Shown: piece after piece, positions 13,370 through 24,384 of the stretch
How positions within the stretch are numbered: position 1 is the stretch's first letter
Layout of the letters: each line of letters starts with the position of its first letter
NCBI GenBank assembly: GCA_013399115.1
Contig: VXAA01001513.1
Span: 337,477 to 401,476 of the forward strand
Length of the DNA stretch: 64,000 bases
Direction: 5' to 3'
Source: Anseranas semipalmata
Lineage: Eukaryota > Chordata > Aves > Anseriformes > Anseranatidae
Notes under the pieces: generated by a model
Told to the model about the DNA's origin: nothing
Database searches by the model: none
Seen by the model: the letters and a program-made list of their open reading frames with translations, nothing else
Made by a program: the position numbers and the translations under genes

Positions 13370-16300
13370 GAGAACAGTGGAAGCTGCCTTGCCCTTTTTG
13401 GCCGAGAGCCGTTACTGTATGACAGCAGTGAGAAGACCTGTTTAAGAAATACTGGGAAACTTCTTAAGCCAGTGTCCCAGTAGGCCTTAAGATCCCATTT
13501 CTGTGGTATATCTGGGTTTTGTCTGCCCTGACACATATCATCTATCCCTATTGTTTCTGTATTATGTAGCTGTTTATCATCCACTCACATATTTATTTCC
13601 CCTTTCAAACATCATCTAGGAACTGGGATGGAGTTCTGATAAAGAATTTGCTGCTACGTGTGACTGCATAGATTGTCTCGAAGTAGTGATCAAGGATATC
13701 AATCTGGTATTTTAATCGGAGTACAGTCATCCCATCTCTTATTTTTAACCAGGAGAATTCTCTTATTTTTATTTTTATTTTTTCTTCCTCCAGCCAAAAG
13801 CTGGAGCTTTGCAGAATGCATTTTTCTTCCCTTTTAACTGAATATTTATTAAATCTTATGTCAGCTCTTTTCAAAAATCATGGGCTGAGATAAGAGCAAA
13901 TAACAGCATCTCTTTTCCAGCCAGTTCTTTTTCATGGTTCTGTGCACTATGTACATCCTGCAAGATGATGAAGAAAATAAATAGATGTATCAGCTCCCTG
14001 CAAGCTGAGTATCGACCAGGCAAAAGAAAAATGAAACCTTCTGCTAAGATTTATTTGGGATATACTCACAGATTTCAGGAAAATAAGTATATAAAAGGTT
14101 ATGTCCATCCCTGTTGACTCTGTGTGATTACATGAAGGATTCAGAGCTTTCCTATACAAGCAATGTAGCCATGCATTTATTAAACCCAATGTCCCGTTAA
14201 GGATTATGTGTGAGCCATTGGAGGAGGCAACAGTGACATCCTCTATCTTGTCTCATGGCCAAAGAAAGGGCCAGGGAGTATAAGGTTAGCCTCAGTTTAC
14301 AGGATGCAAGGCATCAGTCCGTGATGATGAAGTGAAATGCTTAGCTGACTCATACGTATTGGCCGGTGCAATTCCCTCTTGGAAAGTGCCTGGGAGCCTG
14401 TGTAATCCATCCTGCCTGAGGCATCGTGTCAAAACTGTGAAAGAGCTTGTGAAGCACCATGAGGAATTCTTATTAAATTGTCAGGGATCTTTGTGCTGGA
14501 GTCAGACTTCCAATATTTTATGGCTGACATTGCCTTTTTTACATGCAGCAGATGGGGAGTGCACTGTAAACCAAGGCAGTCATGAAGATATGACAGATCT
14601 CCGCTGCTACAGCTATTAGTCTCCGCGGGAAAAGCTGCCGTTTCCCCTCCATCATCCTCGACCCTTCAGAGCTAAAGATGCAGATGAGGATAAGTAACCA
14701 CACAGACTGGGCTGACCTCCCAAGCAATGTGGGCTAAATGTCCTACACTCCAGGAGCACAGCATGTCTCTGAGCAGGGGGACAAGCCTACGGCTTTCGGA
14801 GGGGAGGAAGACCATTCTGCTCAGCTTCTTGTGCTATCTGGAACCTGAGTGTCTGAACCAAACTTGTCACCTAAGCTGTCTTTACAGTCAGGGGAGCAAA
14901 GAGAAGACCTCCGATGGGCCATGTTTTATTCAATCTGTATTTGATACCTATCTAATGAATCACTCTTTAGAAAGGGATGTTCCCCTCTAGTGGAGAGGGA
15001 TGTAGACAACCAGCTGAGACTGGATGCCCATTTTCTGGATGTCTCTTGTAAGCTGAGATGAATGCCTCCCTTCGTGCCCGTTCCTGGATGAGTGGCACAT
15101 GAAAAAACAGATATTTCAGCAAAAATCTTCTCCTTCTCTCACTTCCAATGACAAAGTATTCAACATTTTCATCCTCCTTCATTCACCTATAGCACGTGCT
15201 GTAGACTTCTAGCAGGCAAAGTGGCAATTTGTCTCCTGGCTGGGAAATTTGGAGTTGAAAAATCACACAATGACTGAGGTAGGGAGGGACACTCGTGCTT
15301 TTGATGTGAGAGTTTCTAACCACTGAAGCAGCTTGTAAAGCAGAGTGGTAAACTCTCCAGCCCTTACACTTTTGGTGATAGACTGCTTTTCAAATTGGGC
15401 TCCATGCAGGTGGCAGTGTTAATGACAGACGGCCAGTGAACAGAGGATGTCAGACTGAATGTTGAAACACTATCGTGTTTCCTATTCCAGCCTGGCAGTA
15501 TTTCTATTGTTTAAGATGCATCTTCAGGATGCTGACTTAATCAAAATCCCCTACTTTTGCTTTGTTAGGACTCATGCTCACTCTTCTCTAAGAAAGACAT
15601 ACTGCCTGTGGAAGTGGTTTTAGCTTCAATAAAAAAGTAGTTCAAGGTCCAACAAATTTTTCTTCCAAAGGAAAATTTAAGCAGATTAATACGCTGCATA
15701 TGTGTTGATTTTGTTACGGCTTACAAGCACCCCAAATTTAAAAAAAAAAAAATGCAGTAGAAAAACAATTAGTCTTGCTTTAAAAGGCATCCTGAAATCT
15801 AGCCATGGGGAACAGAGCACAAAGAAATTCAAACTACAACTAAGACACGCACTGTTAGCAGTGAGGTTAACCAAACACTTACAAAGATTGGCCTACACCT
15901 ATATTGGCTACTTTTCCTGCAGTTCCTCCAGATGCTGAAAGCCCCTCCTAATGCCCAAGCTTTGCAGACACCAGCCTGGCCACATTCCCCCTGCCATGGA
16001 TCCCTGGGGAACCACTGCCTTCAGGGACAGATCTGGGACACGCTGCTGCACCCCTTGGTCAAAACTCCCCAAATACATACTGAAGCAACAGGAATACTAA
16101 TTCAGCACCATCAAGCCAGGAGGATGATTGTGAGTTAGGTCCAGATCTGAACTCTCGCAGGTTAGGCTCCAAGAAACATTTCCATACATTTTAACCCAAA
16201 GTCAACACATATATACATGACACCCAGTACACGTGACTTTCCCAGCGGAAAAATCTCTGCAAGGTTTCTCCAAGAGAAGAGACAAGCTACACCTAACAGA

Positions 16301-16440
16301 AGGGACACAATTTCCCATTGGTTTCCATTTGCAACATCTCCAATGGTCTGCGTGACCAGGCTCACCGCACATCCTCCCAAGTGATGGGACTGCTTTCAAC
16401 CCTGTCAATGTACAGATTTTCACTGACTCCAAAAATGCCT
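13370..16440. other. Non-coding unique sequence
   Basis: No gene, RNA gene or transposon was recognised. Open frames are under 96 codons with no domain signatures. A 13-base A-tract lies at 15,740-15,752. The rest is ordinary AT-leaning unique DNA. Confidence 0.65.
15740..15752. repeat. Poly(A) tract, 13 bases
   Basis: A run of 13 A follows CCCAAATTT, with no attached repeat body. Confidence 0.85.
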
Positions 16441-16442
16441 AG

Positions 16443-16527
16443 AAATCGTAGAATCATAGAATGGTTTGGGTTGGAAGGTACGTTAAAGATCATCTGGTTC
16501 CAACCCCCCATACCATAGGCAGGGATG
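16443..16527 (-). mobile_element. CR1 LINE 3' end, severely 5'-truncated
   Basis: Read on the minus strand, this is the extreme 3' tail of a chicken-repeat-1 (CR1) non-LTR retrotransposon. On the + strand it shows the reverse of the terminal 8-base repeats (TCGTAGAATCATAGAATGG), then GGTTTGGGTTGGAAGG, TTAAAGATCATCTGGTTCC, a run of AACCCCCC and a GCAGGGA end. CR1 copies end in short ATTCTATG-type repeats rather than poly(A), which fits. Only about 85 bases survive. The element carries none of its endonuclease or reverse transcriptase and is inactive. Confidence 0.93.
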
Positions 16528-16810
16528 AAAATGACATGAAGCAATGTAAATCCAGGCAAAGGAATGGGGGGAAAACAGAGTTCTTGTTAAAAGCCACCCC
16601 CTGGTTACAGCCAGATGCACTGTGGGTTTTTTTCCCCCCCAGCAAGCAGTTATTGCAGCTTCCATAGGAAAAGCCCTTTCCTCATGTTTTCTGGACAAGA
16701 CAACAGATTTTGTAACTCCTGAATTGATAAGCTGCTCATAGGTTAAAAGAAATTACATTTTAGGTAGGACAAGTGGTCTCAAAATTGCTTTTAAGCCCAC
16801 TGATACACTT

Positions 16811-16824
16811 AAAAAAAAAAAAAA
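16811..16824. repeat. Poly(A) tract, 14 bases
   Basis: A run of 14 A lies in unique sequence between the CR1 tail and the CAAAACAC palindrome cluster. Confidence 0.85.
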
Positions 16825-16934
16825 CTTCAGAAATATCTGGTTTAATAAATTGCCCTGTGGGGAAGGAGCCAACACTTTCCTAATTTTCCAAGGGAGTTCA
16901 CTTTGTTTGGCTACATTTCCTCCTTGTAAGCATC

Positions 16935-16989
16935 GCAAAACACAGGGTGTTTTGTGAGGCTGTGTTTTGCTGTAATTCACAAAACACAG
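16935..16989. repeat. Nested palindrome of four CAAAACAC copies
   Basis: The octamer CAAAACAC occurs at 16,936-16,943 and 16,980-16,987, and its reverse complement GTGTTTTG at 16,947-16,954 and 16,962-16,969. The arms GCAAAACACAG (16,935-16,945) and CTGTGTTTTGC (16,960-16,970) form a perfect 11-base inverted repeat. The inner copy offers an alternative hairpin with a three-base loop, so two stems compete. I do not recognise it as a known repeat family. It borders a candidate conserved element. Confidence 0.9.
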
Positions 16990-17235
16990 GTGTAAATTAA
17001 TGACAATCTAATGAACTAGACAAGGGAGAGACGTGCCGCTAGTGAATCACCTGGTAACACTGTCTGCGGCTAGGGAAGAAAACCTGTTTGTTTATGTGCC
17101 TCCCATTTCCTTATGCACCGTGTGGTGTAATTTAAGAGATTTTATTTCAACTGTTTGCTTATCTCTAATTACCATATGCTGGGGTTGTGTATTATTTCAG
17201 CAACAAACCCTCTCAAATACCTAACCAGGAGCCAT
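16990..17235. promoter_or_regulatory. Candidate conserved non-coding element with homeodomain and E-box sites
   Basis: This repeat-free stretch contains TAATTA (17,166-17,171) one base before the E-box CATATG (17,173-17,178), a TGTGGT Runx-type core near 17,123, and CACCTG near 17,048. The tight homeodomain plus E-box pairing is seen in developmental enhancers. No coding frame of note is present. The call is inferred from motif layout only. Confidence 0.28.
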
Positions 17236-17854
17236 TTTGTCGGCAGGTCGTGGTACAGGCACTCTGCGTGCTATCCTGTAATAACAGAGCAGCACGTTGG
17301 AGCTTTTTAAAGGAAAAAACCTTCTTCACATATACCGTCAGGTGATAACACCCCTCGCTTCGCTCATTGTATGGTCTCCAGATTTAAGACAGGAAATACA
17401 ATAAGCATGAAAAGGAGGGTGAGTTCCGCAAGACAGGCCCTTGGATACAAAGAAAATTGGCTGGAGGTACCCACTGGCTAGAAGAAGGCCTCCTCAGCAA
17501 AGTCCTCAACAGGCTCCTGGGGCCATGGGTGGGACACAGGGACAGCTGTGCCACCCCATGGGAGCCTGTGGCCACTCAGGCAAGGGGAGCCCCTCCGCAC
17601 CGGGGCAGCTCAGGGACCCCCACTGTGAGATGAGGGGATCCGATCCCTGTGTTTTCTGCTACAGATTCTAAAATTTGAGATAGATAAGAATCATTGTGCT
17701 CTTAGAAAACTTGACAAGAGCTGCAGGCAGACATTGATCAGAGGAGAAAAGGTAATTTGTTGCTGACTGTAACAATGCTAAATCACCTAAGGAGAGCAAG
17801 TCTTACCTACACAGGTTATTGTGCTTGTCAAATTAAGCCAGGAATATCCTGCAC

Positions 17855-17893
17855 AAAATTAAAAAATAAAAAATAAAAAAAATAAAAAAATAA
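17855..17893. repeat. A-rich (AAAAAT)n tract
   Basis: Imperfect repetition of A5-7T units covers about 39 bases. It has no repeat body attached. Confidence 0.9.
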
Positions 17894-18164
17894 GGAAAAG
17901 GAAGCAAAACATTGCAGAGGCACAGTCCAAAGAGCAATCATGTTTTATAAGCATGATTAATTATCACAGAAAACATGCTCAGGGAGACCACGTGCTGCCA
18001 CCAAGGCCGTTTGCCAGCCCAGCGAGGCCAGAGTAGGGGACGCTGTATGGTCACACGCTGGCAGGAGCAGAGCGGATCAAATTCTGCTGTTAGGACACGG
18101 TCAGACCAAGTCCCCTCATTCAGGGTAAGTGGATATTGCCCTTGGCTTGCCCTGTGCTGCTTAC

Positions 18165-18400
18165 TCAAACCTCCCTCAGCTGCCTTGTGCTGCCAGTTAC
18201 CGTGCCACCAGCCCCCACCAGCGCAATGACCCGAGCCCAGGGCCCCCAGCAGGGCCAGCATCCGTGCGTGCTGGGGCTGAGCGGGCTGCCAAGCCGTGCC
18301 CAGCACCGCGCCCATGCAGCCCCTGTCCCTGGTTCACTCGGCAGCCCCTGCAGAGACCCCCAGGCACAGCGTGGATGTGCTGATGCCGGTGCCTCCAACA
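18165..18400. other. Small GC-rich, CpG-containing patch
   Basis: About 235 bases are markedly richer in G+C and CpG than the flanks, with several CpGs in contexts such as GCGCAATGACCCG and CACCGCGCCC. It is short for a promoter CpG island, and no TATA element, transcript start or downstream exon can be recognised. It could be a minor CpG cluster, an unmethylated regulatory site or chance. Confidence 0.5.
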
Positions 18401-19702
18401 TCAGGCAGGCAGTTCAGAACAGAGTGACTGAAACCCCGCTCCCTTTTGTTAATGTTAACACCCAGCCAATTGCTAGTGTCAACACAAAGAATTAAGTTTG
18501 TGAGCCACAAAAGCTCAAGCCAGAAGTGGAGAGTGTGACTTGGAGGAAACCTTCTCACTGGAAGTCACAGAACAGACGCAGCACTTGACGATCACTTATC
18601 TGTCCTCCAACACGCTCCCTGACGCTCACTCGCAGCAGTAACAACAATCACACTCATGGCATTTCAAGGCGGCTCACTGAATCAGGACCAGTCCCATCAG
18701 GAATAAATTAACATCGAAGCAGGGGGAGAAGAGTGGATTATTCAAATGGCAAATGCAGAAATCACCATTGTTTTTTTGTATGGATTATCCAGACCGACAG
18801 TAATGCCTTCTCACTTACCAGATGCCGCATCCTCCCGCATCCCAGCTCGTACTCAGGAGCTGCTGGACAGAGGTGGCTTCTGCCACTCACTGCCTTCACT
18901 GACCTTGGTCACGCTTGCTCTGTTCTTCCCTCAGGTGAAACACGTTTGCTTTATAACAATAAAACATAGTTCTTCTTTCCTAAGGGGCTCACGTGTTTTC
19001 CTTCTAACATATCTTAAACTGAAAAAAATTACAGCTCCCAGAAGTGGGGTTGGAAAAGATTCGCCAGTAGCTTATCTAATCTTATTTCTGCAATTGTCTG
19101 AGAAGCTTAAGGTGTTGTCATGAAGCCACAAAGAGACACCAAACTCCTCTCTGTGACACCACTTCATTTTAGTTCATTGCATGCTTAACTGTGCAGAAAT
19201 CAGTACTTGTTAGCCCTGTGATCCACTGCAGCTCATTCTGCTTTGCTCCTTCTTTCTTTCAGCCAACATGCAACAATTCAGAAATGGGTAGTTATTTCCT
19301 ACAGCAGCCTTCCTCTCAGCTGGGAGCTGAGCAGCAGCACTTCACTTCAGTCCCCACTTGCACAGCTGGAGTTAAATCAAAGAGCTGCTTCGCTTGCTTT
19401 ACATCTGCTGCCATTCCACATGCTGGTTGTGCTGGATGCATACACGAAAGCAGGTTCTGTGGTAAGCAAACACAGAGTTAAAAGCAGAGATGTGTTTGCG
19501 AGCTAACAAACCTTCCACCACCCAGCCATGATAACAGTTCCTCTTCTCAACTCCCATTTCTTGATTTTCACCTCGTTTTCCACCACAGGAAGACCCGCCG
19601 TAGGATGCACTGAGGGTAGCATGCAATCAAACTGGAGTTTCTTGTCACAAGTGGCTGTTTGGGTTTGGAGGAATTAGGAACTGAACATGGCTTTTACAAG
19701 TG

Positions 19703-19722
19703 AAAAAAAAAAAAAAAAAAAA
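19703..19722. repeat. Poly(A) tract, 20 bases
   Basis: A run of 20 A is flanked by ACAAGTG and GGCAGGGGC. No retrotransposed body is recognised before it. Confidence 0.93.
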
Positions 19723-20155
19723 GGCAGGGGCTAGAGCTACTTCCATGTTTTGTTTGTAATTAATAAGGTTTTGGAGGGGACTTCAACACAGCGGTTTCCT
19801 GAACGATTCAGCTTTTCACTTCCAGGCAGGTGGCAGCTGTCAGCCTGTTAGCAAAGTACAGCACCTGTGGATATTTTCCCACCCTAAGCAACAAATAAAA
19901 GATTCCTCCATTATAAACCAAATCCACCCAGGAAGCACATCAAGTTCAGCCAGCTTTCAGGCCAGGCAGGGGAGCTGCCTATTTCAAATACTTAATTACT
20001 TGTTTCAAATCATGCTCCAAGCTTGATCTGAGCTAGGGCTTGGGAGCCTACAGGAGGATTTCGGCTAATTTTAGGTACCTATATGCAAATGTGATCTAGA
20101 AATCATTTACTTGATGGGAAAATAACCCTCAGCATGTTAGTGAAAGTTCAAGACA

Positions 20156-20222
20156 TAGAATCGCAGATGGGTTTGGGTTGGAAGGGACCTTAAAGATCAT
20201 CTAATTCTAACCCCCCTGACAA
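20156..20222 (-). mobile_element. CR1 LINE 3' end, severely 5'-truncated
   Basis: This is a second CR1 tail in the same (minus) orientation as the one at 16.4 kb. The + strand shows ATAGAATCGCAGA (degenerate terminal repeats), then GGTTTGGGTTGGAAGGGACC, TTAAAGATCATCTAATTC and AACCCCCCTG, after which similarity stops. Only about 67 bases remain. It keeps GGGACC where the 16.4-kb copy has GGTACG, so the two copies have mutated independently. It carries no coding sequence. Confidence 0.93.
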
Positions 20223-21239
20223 GACACGTAGCCAGGCACAGTAGCCAATGGCTGGTAAATTTGTTCAGGGAGCTAAAGCCTCCTTGTCTTTGGAGTTGAG
20301 AAATCAAGCACATTTTTTGTCTCCTGGCTGTCTCATGCCTAACACGTCTGTCCAAGTGTTGCAGACCGCCGTGCCATTACAGTGAGCAGCAGAGCGGCTC
20401 GCTGCTGTCGCTGGAGCAAAGTCACAGGAACTGGTGAGGGAAGCGCTGCGGTGGAGCAGGTCAGGCCCCCGCAGTTATTTGCAGAGCTGCTAGCAAGGGG
20501 AGTCCTGCATCGCTGAACGGCCCGTCATTCAGAAACATACACTTTATTTCCTAGAAGTCCTGTGGTTCCCAACATTTTTATTTGTATCTTTTTATTTTTT
20601 TTCCAAAAAGCATACACAGAAATTACTATCAAAATGGTCTTGAGTTTTCTGCTTCCTAGCCAAAAGTGCAGTTCTTCAAAGCTGATCAAGAACTAAGAAG
20701 AAAACCCCCGTGGAAATGATTTGCAAAGAATTATTGGGATTTTTTTTTTAAGTATAGTCAAAATTTCACTGAAGTCCTATGGAACAGATGGTGCCACTTC
20801 ACCTGTGCTGGACTTCACTTGCTCCAGAAAGAGCAATGCTGGGAACTCGAGAGCATTACTGACAGGTCCCCTGCAGGTGCATCGCTCTTCCTCTGGCTGT
20901 TGGTAACTCACAGCTTACGCCCCATGGACTCTGAATAAGTTTGCCAAACAGTTTGGACAAGGGACTTTCAGCCTGTGTTACGTTTCTAAACCACTTCTTT
21001 TACTGTTTCTGAAGTACAGCCAGCTGCCAAAGTACATGAAATTAGTCCTGCTCCTTAGCTGCATCATTTAAAATATTTTTAAGCAGAAAAAAAATATAAC
21101 AAGTCTCCAAACACAGGTAAATAAATATTTCCATTTTGGAAAACACATTTTCAACATGCAGGTCATGCAGGGCTCAGAAGAATCACCAAGAACACCCAGT
21201 GGCTGTGGAAGCACTCACAAATAACAGGAGGGAAACAGT

Positions 21240-21680
21240 AGAACTTAATGCTGTGCTTTTATTCCTGTAAACATTACTGAATCTGTATTTCCATTATTCA
21301 TGCAGCATGAGGTGACCAATCCACTAATGCCACATTAAGTAGGACACAGAGTAGGAATGTGTCTCTGCACTTATTTAAATGACTTAAATATTTCAGGAAC
21401 ATGATGCTTCCATGAAGAATCAAACGGAGACTGGCTAACACTGGCTTTTTCAAGGGCACCTATGGACAATGAGCATCCTCAAAGCAATCCCTGGGAAGAG
21501 GAGAGCTTGCTTAGCACCCTTCAGAATTAATCCTAGAGATGTATGTGTGAACATTAAATTGTCTTATTCATTTATTAACCTTGATGAAAAATTATTTTAA
21601 TAGCCCTCATTATCCCATTCATTTATAATTCGAACATGATCAGGAGTGAATAACTGCTAAGCTTAGAAAAATAGAACTCT
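21240..21680. promoter_or_regulatory. Candidate conserved non-coding element
   Basis: This is an AT-rich, repeat-free, CpG-poor stretch dense in homeodomain-like cores such as CATTAAATTG, ATTTATTAACC, TTATTTTAATAGC and CATTTATAATTCG around 21.55-21.63 kb. No open frame of note crosses it. Composition resembles deeply conserved vertebrate non-coding elements, but no alignment was possible here. Confidence 0.27.
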
Positions 21681-23819
21681 GTATTTTTATTGTGCATGAA
21701 GGTAAGGAGTTGCCTCAGTAGCTCGACTTACTAGGACACTCCTCCCTTTCTCTTGGCCCAGGAGGAATAACAGGGCACCCAGCATCTGGAAAATGAAAAC
21801 CCAGCTGCAGTTTCTTTTAGTCATCTTGCTGGAAACCATGTATATTTTGAATGGTCATGTATATCCTGGCCTGTCCATTCCCACATGACTTCCTAAACCG
21901 GGAAGGAATTCAAGCATTTCTACATTGTGCATTTTCCTCAGAAGAAATTATAATTCAGTGAAAGAACATACCGCTTTTCATTCCTCCAACCTCACCTCTC
22001 TTTTACTTGAATATGCCTTTTAGGCAAGAGAGCAGAGATACCAAATGTAGGAAACCCGCTTCTGCGATTATCATACTAGTGGTGTATCAAACTATCGCAG
22101 CCCCAACCGTTACATGTATGTGTCCTTCTGGAAACACTTGACGTGCCCATAACGCTCACCCATACCCCATTCAAGCTCTAGAAACTGGGCTACACTCGCC
22201 CAGTGGCCTAGGGCCAGGCTGAGCTGCTGCAGCGCGTGGGTGGGGAGCCCAGGTGGGTCGGTGGGAAACCACGCAGGAGGCCACGTGAGCTGACCCCGCT
22301 GTCCTGCAGGCTCCTTGCAAAACACCCTTCCTGGCATCACGGCAAGGGGATGCCACCCTGCGGCACGGGCATTGTGGAGGGAGGGAGATGGGCTTTTGCC
22401 TTCCAACTGTATTTTCAATGAAAATATGAAGAGAAACATTCTGTGAAACACTCTGCATTATAGAGCATCCGGCTTCTCGGCATAGCAAACAAGCCAAAAG
22501 CCCCATCTACAGCCCCACCATACACATACACTCCAGGTAGAAGAGAAACTTCTCAGGTTTGGATCTGCCAGGTTTGTTTTGTTTTTGTTTTTTCCCCCAA
22601 GGCAAGAAACAAACCAGGTTTTGATTTCTTTATCAGTAAAAACTTCTCATTTTAGTTAAAAGAAAATAATAATAATCTGACTTTCATCTCCCACAGAGGT
22701 GCATGCAGAACACAACCCTGCAGGGAAAGTAGCAGGAAAGATGATGGGTCTTGTGTTGCTTAAACACAGCCTGGCAATGAATGGTGAGATTTTTACTGTA
22801 TTCTTTTGTTTGAGTTTCCTATCACAAAACCTTACCCTGCTCATGGGAAAATTTACAAGAAAAACAAAAGCTTTCAGCATTTTCCATGGAAGAACAAAAC
22901 CAAAGCAACAAATGGCATTTTTCAGGCAATTCTAATTGCAGGTTATTATTCTCCCTCCTGTAACGCAGAAGGAAATTTGTAGAATCATTCCCATAACGTA
23001 CTGCAATTGAATTCAGCTCTGGGTAAAATGGTAGATACGCTCAGGATCACTTCTTCACAAGAGCAAACAGCAAAGCAAACAAGCTGAGGTCTTCAAGCCC
23101 CATTATAACACCAATAATTAAGCCTTCCTATTAATGCAGAAGTTCTTTTGAGTTATCTGTAGGATCACAAATGAAGGCTCAGTATGGAGATGTTTACTAC
23201 TGGACCCAACATTTATTACTAAGAGAAATCTCTGTTCCCTGATGGGTGATAAGTGTTGATTGGACTTCTGACTCTCACAGATGCTTTCCGTGTTACCCGT
23301 AACCAAAAGATTGCTCAACTCCAGCTGATGAGGGAACATATGGAGAGACAAAAATAGAGGGTTCTAAAATTGGAAATCCACACAGAACACTGGGAGGGGG
23401 AACAGCATGTTTCCATGATCCCATTTTAATTTTGTGTCTGACAACTGTCAGCATGAGCTATGTAAGAAAGGAAAAAGCTAAGAAGAAGTAGGGTCAAGTC
23501 TAGCAGCAACACAGACAGATCCTTGTGATGTGAATAATACTGAGTGTTCTCTGACCCAAACCGAGCTTCACCCAAATATGAGCTAATGAAGGGTTTTAGT
23601 CTAGAAGATGCCAATCTGCTGCTTTCTTTTGGTGTGGAATTCATTGCTAAAAACTTAAGGAATGCATTTATCTTTTCACAGTTTAATCCTTCGGGAGGCA
23701 TAAAGCTGTCATAAAGGCTGTGTGGGTTTTAAATGACACCGTAATGACTACAGCAAAAGATAAGAATCAGTCCATTTCAAAAGACTTCCAACATTAAAAG
23801 AAAGATGGGACTGAATTAT

Positions 23820-24010
23820 TCAGCCTGCCTGCAGTGTTATTGGATAACTGATTGCAGGTTATTGAGTTTAAAAAATGCAGGTATTGCAATAATCATAATT
23901 TATTGCTGTATAGAACTTTAGCTCCAGTTCCTAGGGGCATTAAATCAGCTGATTATGACTAACTTTTGTTTGTTTTCATGTTTGGGGGGCACTTCTTTTA
24001 AAATAATATC
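23820..24010. promoter_or_regulatory. Candidate conserved non-coding element
   Basis: About 190 bases contain many short AT-rich cores (ATTGGATAACTG, TTGCAATAATCATAATTTA, GCATTAAATCAGC, GATTATGAC) with no repeats and almost no CpG. This composition resembles vertebrate developmental enhancers with Hox/POU-type sites. It is inference from motif density only. Confidence 0.3.
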
Positions 24011-24372
24011 TACAGGCATGGGAGATGTTAGCAGGATTCTTAAAGTGGCTTAAGTTTTCCCTTCGTACCGTTCATCTGCACTTGTATTTTCAAAGTTCCC
24101 ACTCAGAAAAAAGAAGGACCTTGAACTAATTTTACTTTTAATAGCTTCTTCAAAGAAGTGCTAACTCATTTTTTTTAAACAGTAATGAACAGCTTGTACT
24201 TTTTGTTAAGTACCAAGACAGGGGACTTACTTTTTAAAATACTGCACTTTAAAATCAAAGAAGCAATTTAACATTGTAACTCATACCTTAGACTGAAGCA
24301 AACATACCGGTATAAGATGGCTGTTTTCATTTTAAATATCAAAAATTTCCATTTCTCTGTTTTTGGTAGTCC

Positions 24373-24384
24373 TTTTTTTTTTTT
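24373..24384. repeat. Poly(T) tract, 12 bases
   Basis: A run of 12 T is followed by CGCATTACC, with no attached element. Confidence 0.85.

Larger units (their letters stand above)
17250..20150. other. Non-coding sequence with a GC-rich patch
   Basis: No gene is supported. From about 17.5 to 18.4 kb the sequence becomes GC-rich, and CpGs appear at 18.2-18.4 kb. Overlapping open frames of 78-125 codons appear there on both strands, which fits low stop density. An imperfect inverted repeat (GGCTCC...CATGGGTGG against CCACCCCATGGGAGCC) lies at 17,512-17,566. An (AAAAAT)n tract and a 20-base A-run are the simple repeats. Confidence 0.6.
20225..24360. other. Non-coding unique sequence with enhancer-like stretches
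   Basis: No gene is supported. A GC-rich patch at 22.19-22.40 kb yields opposing open frames of 111-113 codons that overlap each other and are unconvincing. The AT-rich parts at 21.24-21.68 kb and 23.82-24.01 kb are treated separately as candidate regulatory elements. Short T-runs occur near 20,741. Confidence 0.65.

Noticed and set aside
13354..13483. Strong 3' splice acceptor look-alike (T14 then CAG)
   Set aside because: The downstream frame closes after about 25 codons and no convincing donor follows. The tract is better explained as low complexity.
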